Of a DNA stretch of 41,339 bases, positions 1 to 8,548 are shown piece by piece. The DNA comes from Bacteroidota bacterium. Lineage in GTDB: Bacteria > Bacteroidota > Bacteroidia > Bacteroidales > JAAUTT01. The translations under genes were made by a program, and so were the position numbers. The notes beneath the pieces are model-generated. The model did no database searches, was not told where the DNA came from, and saw nothing but the letters and a program-made list of their open reading frames with translations. Each line of letters begins with the position of its first letter. Within the stretch, counting starts at the first letter, position 1. Where the stretch lies: NCBI GenBank assembly GCA_021779665.1, contig JAJYAG010000039.1, forward strand, positions 1 to 41,339. The letters are read 5' to 3'.

Positions 1-23
1 TTTCGAACGAAGTGAGAAATCTA
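1..23. repeat. Partial REP-like palindromic element at the window edge
   Basis: The first 23 bases carry TTTCGAACGAAGTGAGAAAT followed by CTA. The last ten bases (14-23) recur as a perfect inverted copy at 71-80, giving a 10-bp stem around a 47-base loop. Sequences of this wording are, as I recall, common dispersed intergenic repeats in Bacteroidota and other genomes; this is memory, not a search. The element is cut by the window edge, and its right arm stops after ten bases, where a heptad array begins. Confidence 0.5.
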
Positions 24-80
24 AATAATTCATTCATGATGAATATTTACCGGACAACAATATTTATTTATAGATTTCTC

Positions 81-103
81 TTACTACTTACTACTTATTA
101 CTA
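81..103. repeat. Heptad array at the 3' end of lpdA
   Basis: Three tandem 7-base units (TTACTAC twice, then TTATTAC) run from 81 to 101. The leftward lpdA stop codon (plus-strand CTA, 101-103) uses the last base of the third unit and the next two bases. The array directly abuts the truncated right arm of the palindromic element at 71-80. It is the first of four such arrays in the window. Confidence 0.7.
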
Positions 104-1492
104 AATATGAATCACCTCTCCGTAAGCAGCTGCCGAGGCCTCCATAATTGCTTCGGAGATTGTGGGGTGGGGGTGTATCGATTTTATTATCTCGTGACCG
201 GTGGTTTCCAGGTTACGGGCAACAACAATTTCGGCAACCATTTCGGTTACATTGTAGCCAATCAGGTGAGCTCCCAGTAATTCTCCGTATTTAGCATCGT
301 AAATCATCTTTACAAATCCTTCTTTTGCTCCTGCAGCACTGGCTTTTCCTGATGCTGTAAGCGGGAACTTACCCACTTTAATTTCGTACCCGGCTTCACG
401 GGCGGCTTTTTCGGTATAACCAACTGATGCAACTTCAGGTGAAGTATAGGTACAGCCCGGAATATTCTTATAGTTGATCGGATGCGGGTTCAATCCTGCA
501 ATTTTTTCAACACAGGTTATGCCTTCGGCACTGGCAACGTGAGCAAGAGCTGGTGTTGCAAGAATGTCGCCAATGGCATAAATGCCTTCCACATTGGTAC
601 GGTAGAATTCATCAACCTTTACGCGACCTTTTTCAACTTCAACTTTAAGTTCTTCCAGACCAATATTCTCAAGGTTAGGGGCAATACCCACAGCCGATAA
701 TACTATTTCGGCCTCATGAATTTCTTCGCCTTTGGGAGTCTTGATTTTCACTTTGCACAAGTCGCCCGAGGTATCCACACTTTCAACAGTTGAAGAGGTA
801 AGCACCGTCATACCTGCTTTTTTGAACGAACGTTCCAATGCTTTCGACACTTCCTCATCTTCGAGGGGAACTATGTTTGGCAGAAATTCAACCAATGTTA
901 CTTTGGTGCCTATTGAATTATAAAAATGCGCAAACTCACTTCCAATAGCGCCTGAACCAACAACTACCATGGAAACGGGTTGTTTGGGCAGGTTCATGGC
1001 CTGGCGGTAACCTATTACCTTTACGCCGTCCTGCTTCAGGTTGGGCAACTCTCTTGAGCGGGCTCCCGTCGCAAGAATTATATGTTTGGCAGAAACCTGA
1101 GATTTTTTGCCGTCTTTATCGGTAACTTCAACAGTATTGTTCGAAACCAGCTTCCCGGTTCCGGCAATGGTATCAATTTTATTTTTTTTCATCAGAAATT
1201 GCACTCCTTTGCTCATTCCATCGGCAACAGAGCGGCTTCTCTGGATAATTTTGGTAAAGTCGGGCTTAGCCTGACCTTCAATGGCAATTCCGTAATCGGC
1301 AGCATGCTGTGTGTATTCAAAAACCTGGGCGCTTTTAAGGAGCGACTTGGTTGGGATACAACCCCAGTTCAAACAAATACCTCCAATGCTTTCACGTTCA
1401 ACAATAGCGGTTTTAAATCCAAGTTGCGCTGCTCTGATGGCGGCTACATATCCACCAGGACCGCTGCCTATTACAAGTAAATCGTAATTCAT
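101..1492 (-). CDS. lpdA: Dihydrolipoyl dehydrogenase (E3)
   Basis: This flavoprotein reoxidises the dihydrolipoyl arm of 2-oxo acid dehydrogenase complexes (or the glycine cleavage system), passing electrons through FAD to NAD+ in the cytoplasm. At 463 residues it is full length. The N-terminus has the FAD dinucleotide fold GSGPGG (9-14), followed by the redox disulfide motif GGICLNWGCIPTK with C40 and C45. A second nucleotide fold (VVVGSGAIGSEF) binds NAD, GDI near residue 310 closes the FAD site, and the C-terminal HPHPTISE supplies the catalytic His442-Glu447 pair. It stands apart from the E2 gene at 8549, and no E1 gene is visible, so the complex it serves is not defined here. The stop codon lies inside a heptad repeat. 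Confidence 0.95.
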   Translation of the reverse strand: MNYDLLVIGSGPGGYVAAIRAAQLGFKTAIVERESIGGICLNWGCIPTKSLLKSAQVFEYTQHAADYGIAIEGQAKPDFTKIIQRSRSVADGMSKGVQFLMKKNKIDTIAGTGKLVSNNTVEVTDKDGKKSQVSAKHIILATGARSRELPNLKQDGVKVIGYRQAMNLPKQPVSMVVVGSGAIGSEFAHFYNSIGTKVTLVEFLPNIVPLEDEEVSKALERSFKKAGMTVLTSSTVESVDTSGDLCKVKIKTPKGEEIHEAEIVLSAVGIAPNLENIGLEELKVEVEKGRVKVDEFYRTNVEGIYAIGDILATPALAHVASAEGITCVEKIAGLNPHPINYKNIPGCTYTSPEVASVGYTEKAAREAGYEIKVGKFPLTASGKASAAGAKEGFVKMIYDAKYGELLGAHLIGYNVTEMVAEIVVARNLETTGHEIIKSIHPHPTISEAIMEASAAAYGEVIHI

Positions 1493-1554
1493 AATTTCTA
1501 TTTTTTAAAACAAGTATTTCTGGTAATGAACACCTCTAATAACTCTTTTGAACC

Positions 1555-2625
1555 TTAAAAGTTCAATAAAATACCGGTTAAACCTGCCAGAAAAGCTACC
1601 ACCATATTTATCAGCTTCATCACAATAAACGATTTTTTCGACTCAGCCAACAATGGTAAAGCTCCATGACCATCCTGAACTATAGAGTTCGCAAGCAATA
1701 TGCTAAAAGGTATTGTCCCGTTGAAGAAAAAAATTACAAAAACAAGGTTTGGACCCGACTCGGGAATTACACCCACCAGCACCGCAATAATAAGCAACGT
1801 GTAGATATTGGTTTTTACCCAATGTTCAATATCAATATAATCCACCATAAAATGAATAACCAGCAACGCTCCGAATGTCCAGAGAAATATTTTAAGGAAA
1901 TGTTTTTTGATGATATGCTCCCAGATATGTTCCTCAAGAAAATGTTCCTTTACAACCAGAATCAGAAATAGTGCAGCAAGACTAACTGCTATGAACAATA
2001 ATTCTTCCCAGTGAAATTCCGATTCGCCATGAGCGTGCATTTCGGTTCCATGGGTTGTCTCGAAGCCGCCGTGTTCAAACTGTCCCGTGATAATTCCGAA
2101 AATGAATAACAGTAACCCCATCAGCAGAACAGCGCGGGGAAAAGAAATGGAGCGAAGGCCTCTTATGGCTTCTTTTATAGATAAAGATTGTTCTTCGTGC
2201 TCGTGATTATGAACTACCAGATGTGCTTTCCCTTCAACTTTAAGAAAATTCTTTTTGATAGTGGTGCTAACAATTAACCCGACAATAATAGCTATCACCA
2301 GCACAATAACGTTCAGTAACAGGGCCATTTTAGGGAATAACGAGAACATAACGAACGATTCGTCGCCCGATGCTGCAATCATATTAGCCACAAGAGCACC
2401 GAATCCGATCACCTGATGTGTATAAAGTGAAACAACAGCAAAACTGCCAACACATCCGGGTATCAAACCCAGCAAAGAAGCCACTATTATCTGTCTGAAC
2501 CGTGAATTGCGGAGATTTTCTCCCCATCGCCCCTGAGAAATTACGTTGATGTATTCGATTATAAGCATCATAACCAGAACAAGGCTGGTAATCATGATGG
2601 TTTGCCGGAGAATTTCGATAATCAT
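1555..2625 (-). CDS. Putative 10-TM heavy-metal exporter (ArsP_2-like), His-rich
   Basis: This 356-residue polytopic inner-membrane protein resembles the Pfam family described as putative 10TM heavy-metal exporters, sometimes annotated as manganese transporters. Hydrophobic segments lie near residues 10-28, 45-70, 75-95, 100-122, 160-185, 208-226, 246-265, 275-292, 295-320 and 332-354. Soluble loops are rich in His and acidic residues: VVHNHEHEE near 140, a loop with at least six His near 185-207, and KEHFLEEHIWEHIIKKHFL near 227-245. The His clusters support a divalent metal substrate, but which metal cannot be read from sequence. It lies 62 bases upstream of lpdA on the same strand. The family call is from memory and moderately sure. 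Confidence 0.7.
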   Translation of the reverse strand: MIIEILRQTIMITSLVLVMMLIIEYINVISQGRWGENLRNSRFRQIIVASLLGLIPGCVGSFAVVSLYTHQVIGFGALVANMIAASGDESFVMFSLFPKMALLLNVIVLVIAIIVGLIVSTTIKKNFLKVEGKAHLVVHNHEHEEQSLSIKEAIRGLRSISFPRAVLLMGLLLFIFGIITGQFEHGGFETTHGTEMHAHGESEFHWEELLFIAVSLAALFLILVVKEHFLEEHIWEHIIKKHFLKIFLWTFGALLVIHFMVDYIDIEHWVKTNIYTLLIIAVLVGVIPESGPNLVFVIFFFNGTIPFSILLANSIVQDGHGALPLLAESKKSFIVMKLINMVVAFLAGLTGILLNF

Positions 2626-2833
2626 TGATACTTAGTTTAGGGTCATTTAGGTGTTGAGTTTTTCAGTGATGAGGCAAATAGTTTAATATTATTTCTTTAC
2701 AGAAGTTTGATTTTCCGGTTTTCTAAATACCTACAGCATGAAACCTAAATTGAAACAAAAATACGAAAAAAAGTCACTAACCGAATTTTTCCCTGGTTTA
2801 CATCTCATTTTATCCGCTTCACAAATAATTACT

Positions 2834-2864
2834 TTTGCCCCTGATGCAAATTCCTTTAATTTTG
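2834..2864 (+). promoter_or_regulatory. Bacteroidota-type promoter for the patatin gene
   Basis: TTTG at 2834-2837, a 19-base spacer, then TAATTTTG at 2857-2864 match the Bacteroidota -33/-7 consensus (TTTG, TAnnTTTG). The predicted transcription start near 2871 leaves a leader of only about 12 bases before the ATG at 2883. Confidence 0.65.
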
Positions 2865-2882
2865 TCCTTTATTTTTTAAGAA

Positions 2883-5099
2883 ATGAGGATTTTTATTTTA
2901 ATCATTTTCTTTTTTTTAATTCCCTTATCAGGGTTCACCCAACAAAACAATGTGCCAAGGCCGCGTATTGGAGTAGTTTTAAGCGGTGGAGGGGCTAAAG
3001 GTATTGCTCATATCGGTGTTTTGAAAGTTCTGGAAGAAGCCGGGATTCCTGTCGATTATATAGGGGGAACCAGTATGGGTAGTATTATCGGGGGCCTGTA
3101 TTCTATTGGTTACTCATCTGATGAACTCTCGCATCTGGTTATTTCCATGAACTGGGACAGCTTGTTATCCGATCAGGTCGACCGGCATATCCTTTCTTTC
3201 GAAGAAAAGGAGGACAATGCACGTTACTTTGCTTCATTTCCTATAAAAGAAAAAAAAATAGGTTTGCCATCGGGGGCAATAGCCGGTCAGAACATTTATG
3301 GATTGTTTAATAAACTGGCAAGTCCTGTTTATCGTGAAAAGGATTTTTCGAAATATCCGGTTCCTTTTTTGTGTGTTGCAACCGATATCGAGAAAGCGGA
3401 AGCTACGGTTCTGAAAAGCGGATATCTTCCACAGGCAATGCGGGCCAGTATGGCTATTCCCTCCATCTTTACTCCCGAAACTATCGACGACAATATTTAT
3501 GTGGATGGTGGAGTACTCAATAACTTTCCTGTAATGGAAGTGAGAAAAATGGGTGCCGATATCATTATCGGTGTCGATGTCGGCTTTCGTCCACAGGGAA
3601 GGAAAACCCTCAACACAATTCCGGGAATTGTAAACCAGAGTTTGTACACTTTTACAAAACTCGAAATGGATAAAAACCGTCAGGCCTGCGATTTTTTAAT
3701 AGAACCCAATCTCGATAATTACAATGTGATGAGTTATGATGCAGCCGATTCCATCATAGCAAGAGGAGAAGCTGCTGCCCGGCAAATGTTGCCACGGCTG
3801 AAAGCGCTGGCCGATTCATTGCGTCAGTTTCAGCCTTTACCACCCCGTAACACTTCATTTGAGCGCTTTACATCCATCAAAGTAAAAGAAATAGAAGTTA
3901 CCGGGTTGAAAGTTGTGCCACGCGATGTCATTCTTCGTAAACTGCAGATTGATGTGCCTTCGGAGATTTCGTTGGACGAACTTGAAAAAAGGATTTCACA
4001 GGTATTTGGTACATTGTTTTTCTATCGCATTACCTATCGCCTGGAACCGCTCGGCGAGGGCGCAAAGATTATTATCGAGGTAGAAGAGAAAAATACCAAC
4101 TATTTCAAAGTCGGGATTCATTACGATACCGATTTTAAAACAGCAGTGCTGCTGAATGGAACTTTCAGGAACCTGATTGCTCCGGGTTCGAAGCTTTCGC
4201 TCGATCTGGCACTTGGTGAAAATGTTGCATTTAACGGGTTGCTGTATCTCAATACAGGATGGAATCCGGAAAAGGTGAGGACCCAAACCAACAGGCTATT
4301 CCCCGATTTCGGCATCAGGGTCAATTCTCATAATATGGAGGTTTTCCAATACCAGCAGGACAGGGCGTCTGCAAGTTTCGATTTTTTCGACTTTACCATG
4401 GATTTCTTCTGGCAGTGGAATCTTTCCAATAACAACGCTATAGGAGGCGGCATTATGGGCGATTATGCAAATATATCGAACCGTATTGGCACTGCTACTT
4501 TCCCTATTTCCGATTACGTTTATTCCAACTTCCATTTATTTTATAAAATAGATAGCTACGATAGATCGATATTTCCTCATCGTGGTGTGCAATTGTTGTC
4601 GAACGTGAGTTATGTGAAAGGACTTTCGGACGATATTAGTTCCGAAACAGGGTTTTTCCAGGGCAGTGTGCGATATTCGCATGCTGTTGGCTTAAGCCGT
4701 AAATTCACACTTACCAGTTCCTTATTTGCCGGTTATTCACTTAGTGATTCAGTTCCTGCACACTATAATTTCTTTCTTGGAGGTCTGGGAGGAACATCAA
4801 TGCGAGGCATGGTTCCTATTGTGGGGTTAAAATATATGCAAGTATTCGGATCGAAAGCCTGGGCAGCAGGCACTGAACTCCGATACGAAGCCTGGGAGAA
4901 TAACTTTTTTGCGCTGAAAGCAAATATTGCTAAAACTACTTTTACAGGTAAAGAACTTATTAAGCCGGAAGGTATTACTTTTGGCGGCGGTATCTCATAC
5001 GGATACCGGAGTGTAATTGGACCTATTGAAGTTACTTTGATGGGATCTAACAGTATCAGTGGTGTTGCAGGATTTATAAATATTGGTTATTGGTTTTAA
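2883..5099 (+). CDS. Patatin-like phospholipase with POTRA and outer-membrane beta-barrel
   Basis: A secreted lipase domain fused to its own outer-membrane barrel, 738 residues. Residues 1-20 are a signal peptide. The patatin domain follows: oxyanion motif GGGAKG (35-40), nucleophile elbow GTSMG with Ser64, and catalytic DGG with Asp208, so the Ser-Asp dyad is intact. Residues about 340-410 look like one POTRA domain (KVKEIEVTGLKVVPRDVIL). The rest is a beta-barrel of the BamA/surface antigen type ending in an aromatic residue (NIGYWF), the usual outer-membrane signal. The order resembles type Vd PlpD/FplA autotransporters and is common in Bacteroidota. It probably cleaves acyl esters of phospholipids at or beyond the outer membrane. 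Its own promoter lies just upstream, and a glycosyltransferase follows after 23 bases. Confidence 0.9.
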   Translation: MRIFILIIFFFLIPLSGFTQQNNVPRPRIGVVLSGGGAKGIAHIGVLKVLEEAGIPVDYIGGTSMGSIIGGLYSIGYSSDELSHLVISMNWDSLLSDQVDRHILSFEEKEDNARYFASFPIKEKKIGLPSGAIAGQNIYGLFNKLASPVYREKDFSKYPVPFLCVATDIEKAEATVLKSGYLPQAMRASMAIPSIFTPETIDDNIYVDGGVLNNFPVMEVRKMGADIIIGVDVGFRPQGRKTLNTIPGIVNQSLYTFTKLEMDKNRQACDFLIEPNLDNYNVMSYDAADSIIARGEAAARQMLPRLKALADSLRQFQPLPPRNTSFERFTSIKVKEIEVTGLKVVPRDVILRKLQIDVPSEISLDELEKRISQVFGTLFFYRITYRLEPLGEGAKIIIEVEEKNTNYFKVGIHYDTDFKTAVLLNGTFRNLIAPGSKLSLDLALGENVAFNGLLYLNTGWNPEKVRTQTNRLFPDFGIRVNSHNMEVFQYQQDRASASFDFFDFTMDFFWQWNLSNNNAIGGGIMGDYANISNRIGTATFPISDYVYSNFHLFYKIDSYDRSIFPHRGVQLLSNVSYVKGLSDDISSETGFFQGSVRYSHAVGLSRKFTLTSSLFAGYSLSDSVPAHYNFFLGGLGGTSMRGMVPIVGLKYMQVFGSKAWAAGTELRYEAWENNFFALKANIAKTTFTGKELIKPEGITFGGGISYGYRSVIGPIEVTLMGSNSISGVAGFINIGYWF

Positions 5100-5122
5100 A
5101 TGGGTTATTGGAATTATAGATT

Positions 5123-6082
5123 ATGAGAATAAGCGGTTTCACAATTGTTCGTAACGGAACAAAACTTTACTATCCTGTGAAGGAATCTATTGAATCTATA
5201 TTGCCTCTTTGCGATGAATTTGTGGTTGCCGTGGGTAAAGGTGATGATGATGACAAGTCGGAGGAGTTAATCAGAAGCATTGGCAGCGACAAGATAAAAA
5301 TTGTTCACACCGTTTGGGATATCGATAAGTATAAAGGCGGTACCGAATTAGCCCGCCAGACCGATATAGCAAAAGCAGGCTGCACAGGCGACTGGCTATT
5401 TTATATTCAGGGTGATGAGCTTGTTCACGAAAACGATTATGCAACAATTAGAGAAAACTGCGAAAGATATCTTAACAGTACCGAAGTGGAAGGTTTTCTC
5501 TTTAAATACCTCCATTTCTGGGGCGATTACAACCATATTCAGGATGGACATTCCTGGTACAGAAAAGAAATCCGCATCATCCGAAACGATAAGGATATTC
5601 ATTCATGGAAGGATGCTCAAAGTTTCAGACGAATACCTGGCTTCGACGGTCAGAATTATATGCAGATTAAAGGAACCAGCAAATTAAAAGTAATAGAACT
5701 GAAGGCCCGAATTTACCATTATGGCTGGGTTCGGCCTCCCCAATATCTGACATCCAAGGTAAAAGCATTTAAAGAAACCAAATACGGCAAGAAGCATGTC
5801 TCCGACCTTGTAGATAAAGGTTTTATTATGGATTATTATGACTATGGGAATATGAAGAACGTGACGGTTTTTAAAGGAACCCATCCCGGACTGATGAACT
5901 TCTGGATTGAAAAGATGAACTGGAAAGATCAACTCAGATTCTCAGGCCCAATTACTTATAATAAAATTCCCGAGAAGCACCAGGGACTCAAATACCGCAT
6001 CCTTAGCTTTATCGAGAAATATTTGTTGTTTGGGTTAAAGCTCGGTGAATTTAAAAACTACATTATTATCAAAAAAGCCTGA
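5123..6082 (+). CDS. Glycosyltransferase family 2-like protein
   Basis: This 319-residue cytoplasmic protein begins RISGFTIVRNGTKLYYP, typical of GT2-like enzymes that start with a nucleotide-sugar fold. A DEFVVAVG strand follows, then a GDWLFYIQGDELVH segment where QGDE takes the place of the usual DxD metal/nucleotide motif. The middle (FLFKYLHFWGDYNHIQ, WYRKEIRIIR) and a C-terminal WVRPP region match uncharacterised GT2 members from Bacteroidota as I remember them. No transmembrane segment is evident. Donor and acceptor cannot be inferred. It starts 23 bases after the patatin gene, so the two are probably co-transcribed. It converges on the TlpA-like gene, with a heptad array between them. 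Confidence 0.75.
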   Translation: MRISGFTIVRNGTKLYYPVKESIESILPLCDEFVVAVGKGDDDDKSEELIRSIGSDKIKIVHTVWDIDKYKGGTELARQTDIAKAGCTGDWLFYIQGDELVHENDYATIRENCERYLNSTEVEGFLFKYLHFWGDYNHIQDGHSWYRKEIRIIRNDKDIHSWKDAQSFRRIPGFDGQNYMQIKGTSKLKVIELKARIYHYGWVRPPQYLTSKVKAFKETKYGKKHVSDLVDKGFIMDYYDYGNMKNVTVFKGTHPGLMNFWIEKMNWKDQLRFSGPITYNKIPEKHQGLKYRILSFIEKYLLFGLKLGEFKNYIIIKKA

Positions 6083-6095
6083 TAAATTAATCCTT

Positions 6096-6137
6096 CCCAC
6101 TGTTCACTGTCGTCTGAAGTCTGAGGACCGAGGACTG
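6096..6137. repeat. Six-unit heptad array at the 3' end of the TlpA-like gene
   Basis: Six consecutive 7-base units run from 6096 to 6137, each ending in CTG or CCG on the plus strand (AGGACTG and AAGTCTG are examples). The array ends one base short of the leftward stop codon (TAA, 6139-6141). The units are diverged but stay exactly in register, so this is a periodic array and not a simple low-complexity run. It occupies most of the gap between two convergent genes. Confidence 0.7.
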
Positions 6138-6138
6138 T

Positions 6139-7239
6139 TTATTTCAGCACCTCTTTCAGCTTCTTTTCAAGATCTTTGCCCCGGAGGTTTTTGGCTATGA
6201 TAATTCCTTTAGGATCGAGTAAAATATTTGCAGGAATGCTGCGGATTCCATAAAGCTTTCCTGCTGCATTTCCCCAACCGGACAGGTCCGAAACATGATT
6301 CCAGGTAAGTTTATCGTCTTCTATTGCTTTGAGCCATTTTTCACGGTTATTGTCGAACGACACACCCAGAATTTCAAAACCTTTCGCCTTGTACTTATTA
6401 TATGTGGCAACTACATTTGGATTTTCAGCTCGGCATGGAGGGCACCACGATGCCCAAAAATCGACAAGCAGGTATTTACCATAAAGCGACGACAGCTGAA
6501 GCGGTTTGCCATCAGCAGTGTTCATTGTGAAATCTATAGCAGGCTGACCAAACTCAGAGCGTTTAAGCTTATCAACATAGTTGCTGAGAAGTTTTACATA
6601 AATCGATTTGTTCAGCGATGTATCGAAATTGTTTTTTATGGTTTCGAGCTGCTTCAGGTCCGAACTGCTTGCTAACCTCGACCACGCAAGATAAGCTGAT
6701 ACGGACGAATTCTTATTATTGAGAACATGATTGCGTATGGATTCAATTTCGCTGTTCCATACATTTTCCATCTGTGTTTCGAGTTTGGCTTGCTTTTTCT
6801 TGTCGTTTTTCTTGCGGGCAGCCATAAATTCGTTTTCAAGCGAATCCATCCGGATGGAATAGATTTCCTGTTTTCCCCAGAATCGCTCGTATTCTTCATG
6901 CGATCTGGAACCAGCTACTTTAAATTTCTGAATACTATCAATTTTGCCGGCCAGATTAATTTCATCGTTCTCTACAAAAATAGATATTGTTGGTAAAGTG
7001 TCCCTTACTTTAACTTTGTACATCTCAGGAATTTCAACTCTTCCCAGAAACATAAATGCACCCTTTTGAGCCTGGACTGAATCAACCTTTACCCAATCTT
7101 CATTTACATATCGAAGTAAAAAAACGCTGTCGTTGTTTAATCCCTGGATATTTCCAATTATTTTAAAACCAGGGTTAATAGTACGTGAAGTACAGCTTAG
7201 GACAAGGACCACCATGAGTCCCATTAAAATATTTTTCAT
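6139..7239 (-). CDS. TlpA-like thioredoxin-fold lipoprotein with DUF4369-type N-domain
   Basis: A 366-residue envelope thiol-disulfide protein. The signal peptide ends in a lipobox (VLSC, Cys16), so it is probably a lipoprotein. Residues about 25-110 resemble the DUF4369 beta domain that precedes many Bacteroidota TlpA proteins (GNIQGLNNDSVFLLRY). A charged helical linker covers about 115-225. The AhpC/TSA-TlpA domain occupies 230-366, with active-site WASWCPPC (Cys266, Cys269) and the cis-Pro strand region SIPANILLDPKG. It likely reduces or isomerises disulfides of exported proteins or cytochrome-maturation partners; no partner is encoded nearby. A TAGCTTTG promoter-like box lies about 80 bases upstream. 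Confidence 0.88.
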   Translation of the reverse strand: MKNILMGLMVVLVLSCTSRTINPGFKIIGNIQGLNNDSVFLLRYVNEDWVKVDSVQAQKGAFMFLGRVEIPEMYKVKVRDTLPTISIFVENDEINLAGKIDSIQKFKVAGSRSHEEYERFWGKQEIYSIRMDSLENEFMAARKKNDKKKQAKLETQMENVWNSEIESIRNHVLNNKNSSVSAYLAWSRLASSSDLKQLETIKNNFDTSLNKSIYVKLLSNYVDKLKRSEFGQPAIDFTMNTADGKPLQLSSLYGKYLLVDFWASWCPPCRAENPNVVATYNKYKAKGFEILGVSFDNNREKWLKAIEDDKLTWNHVSDLSGWGNAAGKLYGIRSIPANILLDPKGIIIAKNLRGKDLEKKLKEVLK

Positions 7240-7319
7240 TGCGGATAATAGAATTATTTTTTACACCCTCCATAAACAGGAGAATTTACGTTTTATTTCA
7301 GGAAATGTTAAAAATATTC

Positions 7320-7327
7320 CAAAGCTA
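7320..7327 (-). promoter_or_regulatory. Possible -7 box for the TlpA-like gene
   Basis: The minus strand reads TAGCTTTG at 7327-7320, matching TAnnTTTG. The nearest TTG upstream sits about 23 bases away, longer than the usual 19-21, so the promoter is plausible but not strong. The leader would be about 75 bases. Confidence 0.35.
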
Positions 7328-7382
7328 AATTTGGTTCCTGAACATCTTTTCAACTGTTGTACAACACTTCTGTTTGACAGAC

Positions 7383-8477
7383 CTATTTATGGCCAAAATA
7401 TAGCTGAAGCAATTTTTTTGCGGCGCCAAACGATCCCATTTTACCTTCCAGCACTTTTTCCTCCAAATCCCGGAGTTCATGTTCTACCGTCGGATGGTGG
7501 TAAAAATGACTTCTGATGCTTTCGTCGATGGTTTCGTACATCCAGTATTTTGATTGCTCACGTCTGCGGTCGTAAAAGAAGTTGTTGGCTTTGGTAAGGG
7601 TGGTGTACTCCTGGATGCTATCCCACACTTCAGGAATTCCTGTGCCTTCAAGCGATGAACAAAGCAGCACTTTTGGATTCCATCCCGAAGCTGACTTGGG
7701 GAACAGGTGGAGCGCGTTGCGGTATTCCGTGGCTGCCAGTTGAGCTTTGCGCACATTGGTACCATCAGCTTTGGTAATAGCAATGGTATCGGCCATTTCC
7801 ATGATGCCTCGTTTTATACCCTGCAGTTCGTCGCCGGCGCCTGCGAGCATCAGCAGCAGAAAAAAGTCAACCATGGAGTGAACCACGGTCTCCGATTGTC
7901 CGACTCCTACTGTTTCGATAAAAATAGTGTCGAAACCTGAAGCTTCGCAAAGAATAATAGTTTCGCGGGTTTTACGGGCAACGCCGCCCAGCGATCCTGC
8001 TGAAGGGGAAGGCCTGATAAATGCATTGTCATCCGCCGAAAGTGATTCCATCCGGGTTTTATCGCCTAAAATACTTCCTTTGGTTTTTTCGCTCGAGGGA
8101 TCAATTGCAAGCACTGCAAGCTTCCGGCCGGTGTTGGTGAGATATTTGCCCATAGTTTCAATAAAGGAACTTTTACCAACACCTGGCACTCCTGTAATTC
8201 CTATCCGAAGCGATTTTCCTGAGTATGGAAGGCATTTCTCAACAATTTCCTGGGCAAGATGGGTGTGGGCCGGCAGGCTGCTTTCCACGAGGGTAATGGC
8301 TTGGCTTAAGATGGTACGGTTGCCTTCCAGAATTCCATCGATATATTGCTGTACGGAAATTTTCTTCCGTTTATTTTTTACGAATTGTTTAACCGAGTCG
8401 TCATTTACTGAAGGAGGTTGTTCTACTCCATCGTTTACCGTTAAGGCACTTTTAAAATCATGGTGATGGTCCGACAT
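7383..8477 (-). CDS. meaB: Methylmalonyl-CoA mutase-associated GTPase MeaB
   Basis: A cytoplasmic G3E-family GTPase that gates cobalamin loading and protects methylmalonyl-CoA mutase. I place the start at the ATG at 8477 (MSDHHHDF, 364 residues); an in-frame TTG at 8495 overlaps the promoter box and is unlikely. Visible motifs: Walker A GVPGVGKSS (96-104), switch region IDPSSEKTKGSILGDKTRM (125-143), RPSPSAGSLGG, ETVGVGQSE (188-196), MLAGAGDELQGIKRGIMEMAD, and the base-recognition motif TKAD (235-238). All are standard for MeaB/ArgK. The mutase genes are not in this window, so the partner is encoded elsewhere. It ends about 140 bases before the TlpA-like gene on the same strand. Confidence 0.93.
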   Translation of the reverse strand: MSDHHHDFKSALTVNDGVEQPPSVNDDSVKQFVKNKRKKISVQQYIDGILEGNRTILSQAITLVESSLPAHTHLAQEIVEKCLPYSGKSLRIGITGVPGVGKSSFIETMGKYLTNTGRKLAVLAIDPSSEKTKGSILGDKTRMESLSADDNAFIRPSPSAGSLGGVARKTRETIILCEASGFDTIFIETVGVGQSETVVHSMVDFFLLLMLAGAGDELQGIKRGIMEMADTIAITKADGTNVRKAQLAATEYRNALHLFPKSASGWNPKVLLCSSLEGTGIPEVWDSIQEYTTLTKANNFFYDRRREQSKYWMYETIDESIRSHFYHHPTVEHELRDLEEKVLEGKMGSFGAAKKLLQLYFGHK

Positions 8478-8492
8478 AAAAAACTTTTCGTG

Positions 8493-8500
8493 CAAAAGTA
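8493..8500 (-). promoter_or_regulatory. -7 promoter box upstream of meaB
   Basis: The minus strand reads TACTTTTG at 8500-8493, a perfect TAnnTTTG box, 16 bases from the ATG at 8477. No clear TTTG lies at the matching -33 position. The same TACTTTTG wording precedes the DUF3276 gene and yajC. Confidence 0.45.
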
Positions 8501-8548
8501 CGAATTATTCCCGAGTTGCGAGCCGGTTTTTAGGGCACATCAACTAAC

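Noticed and set aside
1082-1480. Rightward 132-codon open frame
   Set aside because: Antisense to the FAD domain of lpdA, no family features.
7927-8466. Rightward 179-codon open frame
   Set aside because: It lies wholly antisense to meaB, whose GTPase motifs are clear; the frame has no recognisable domain.
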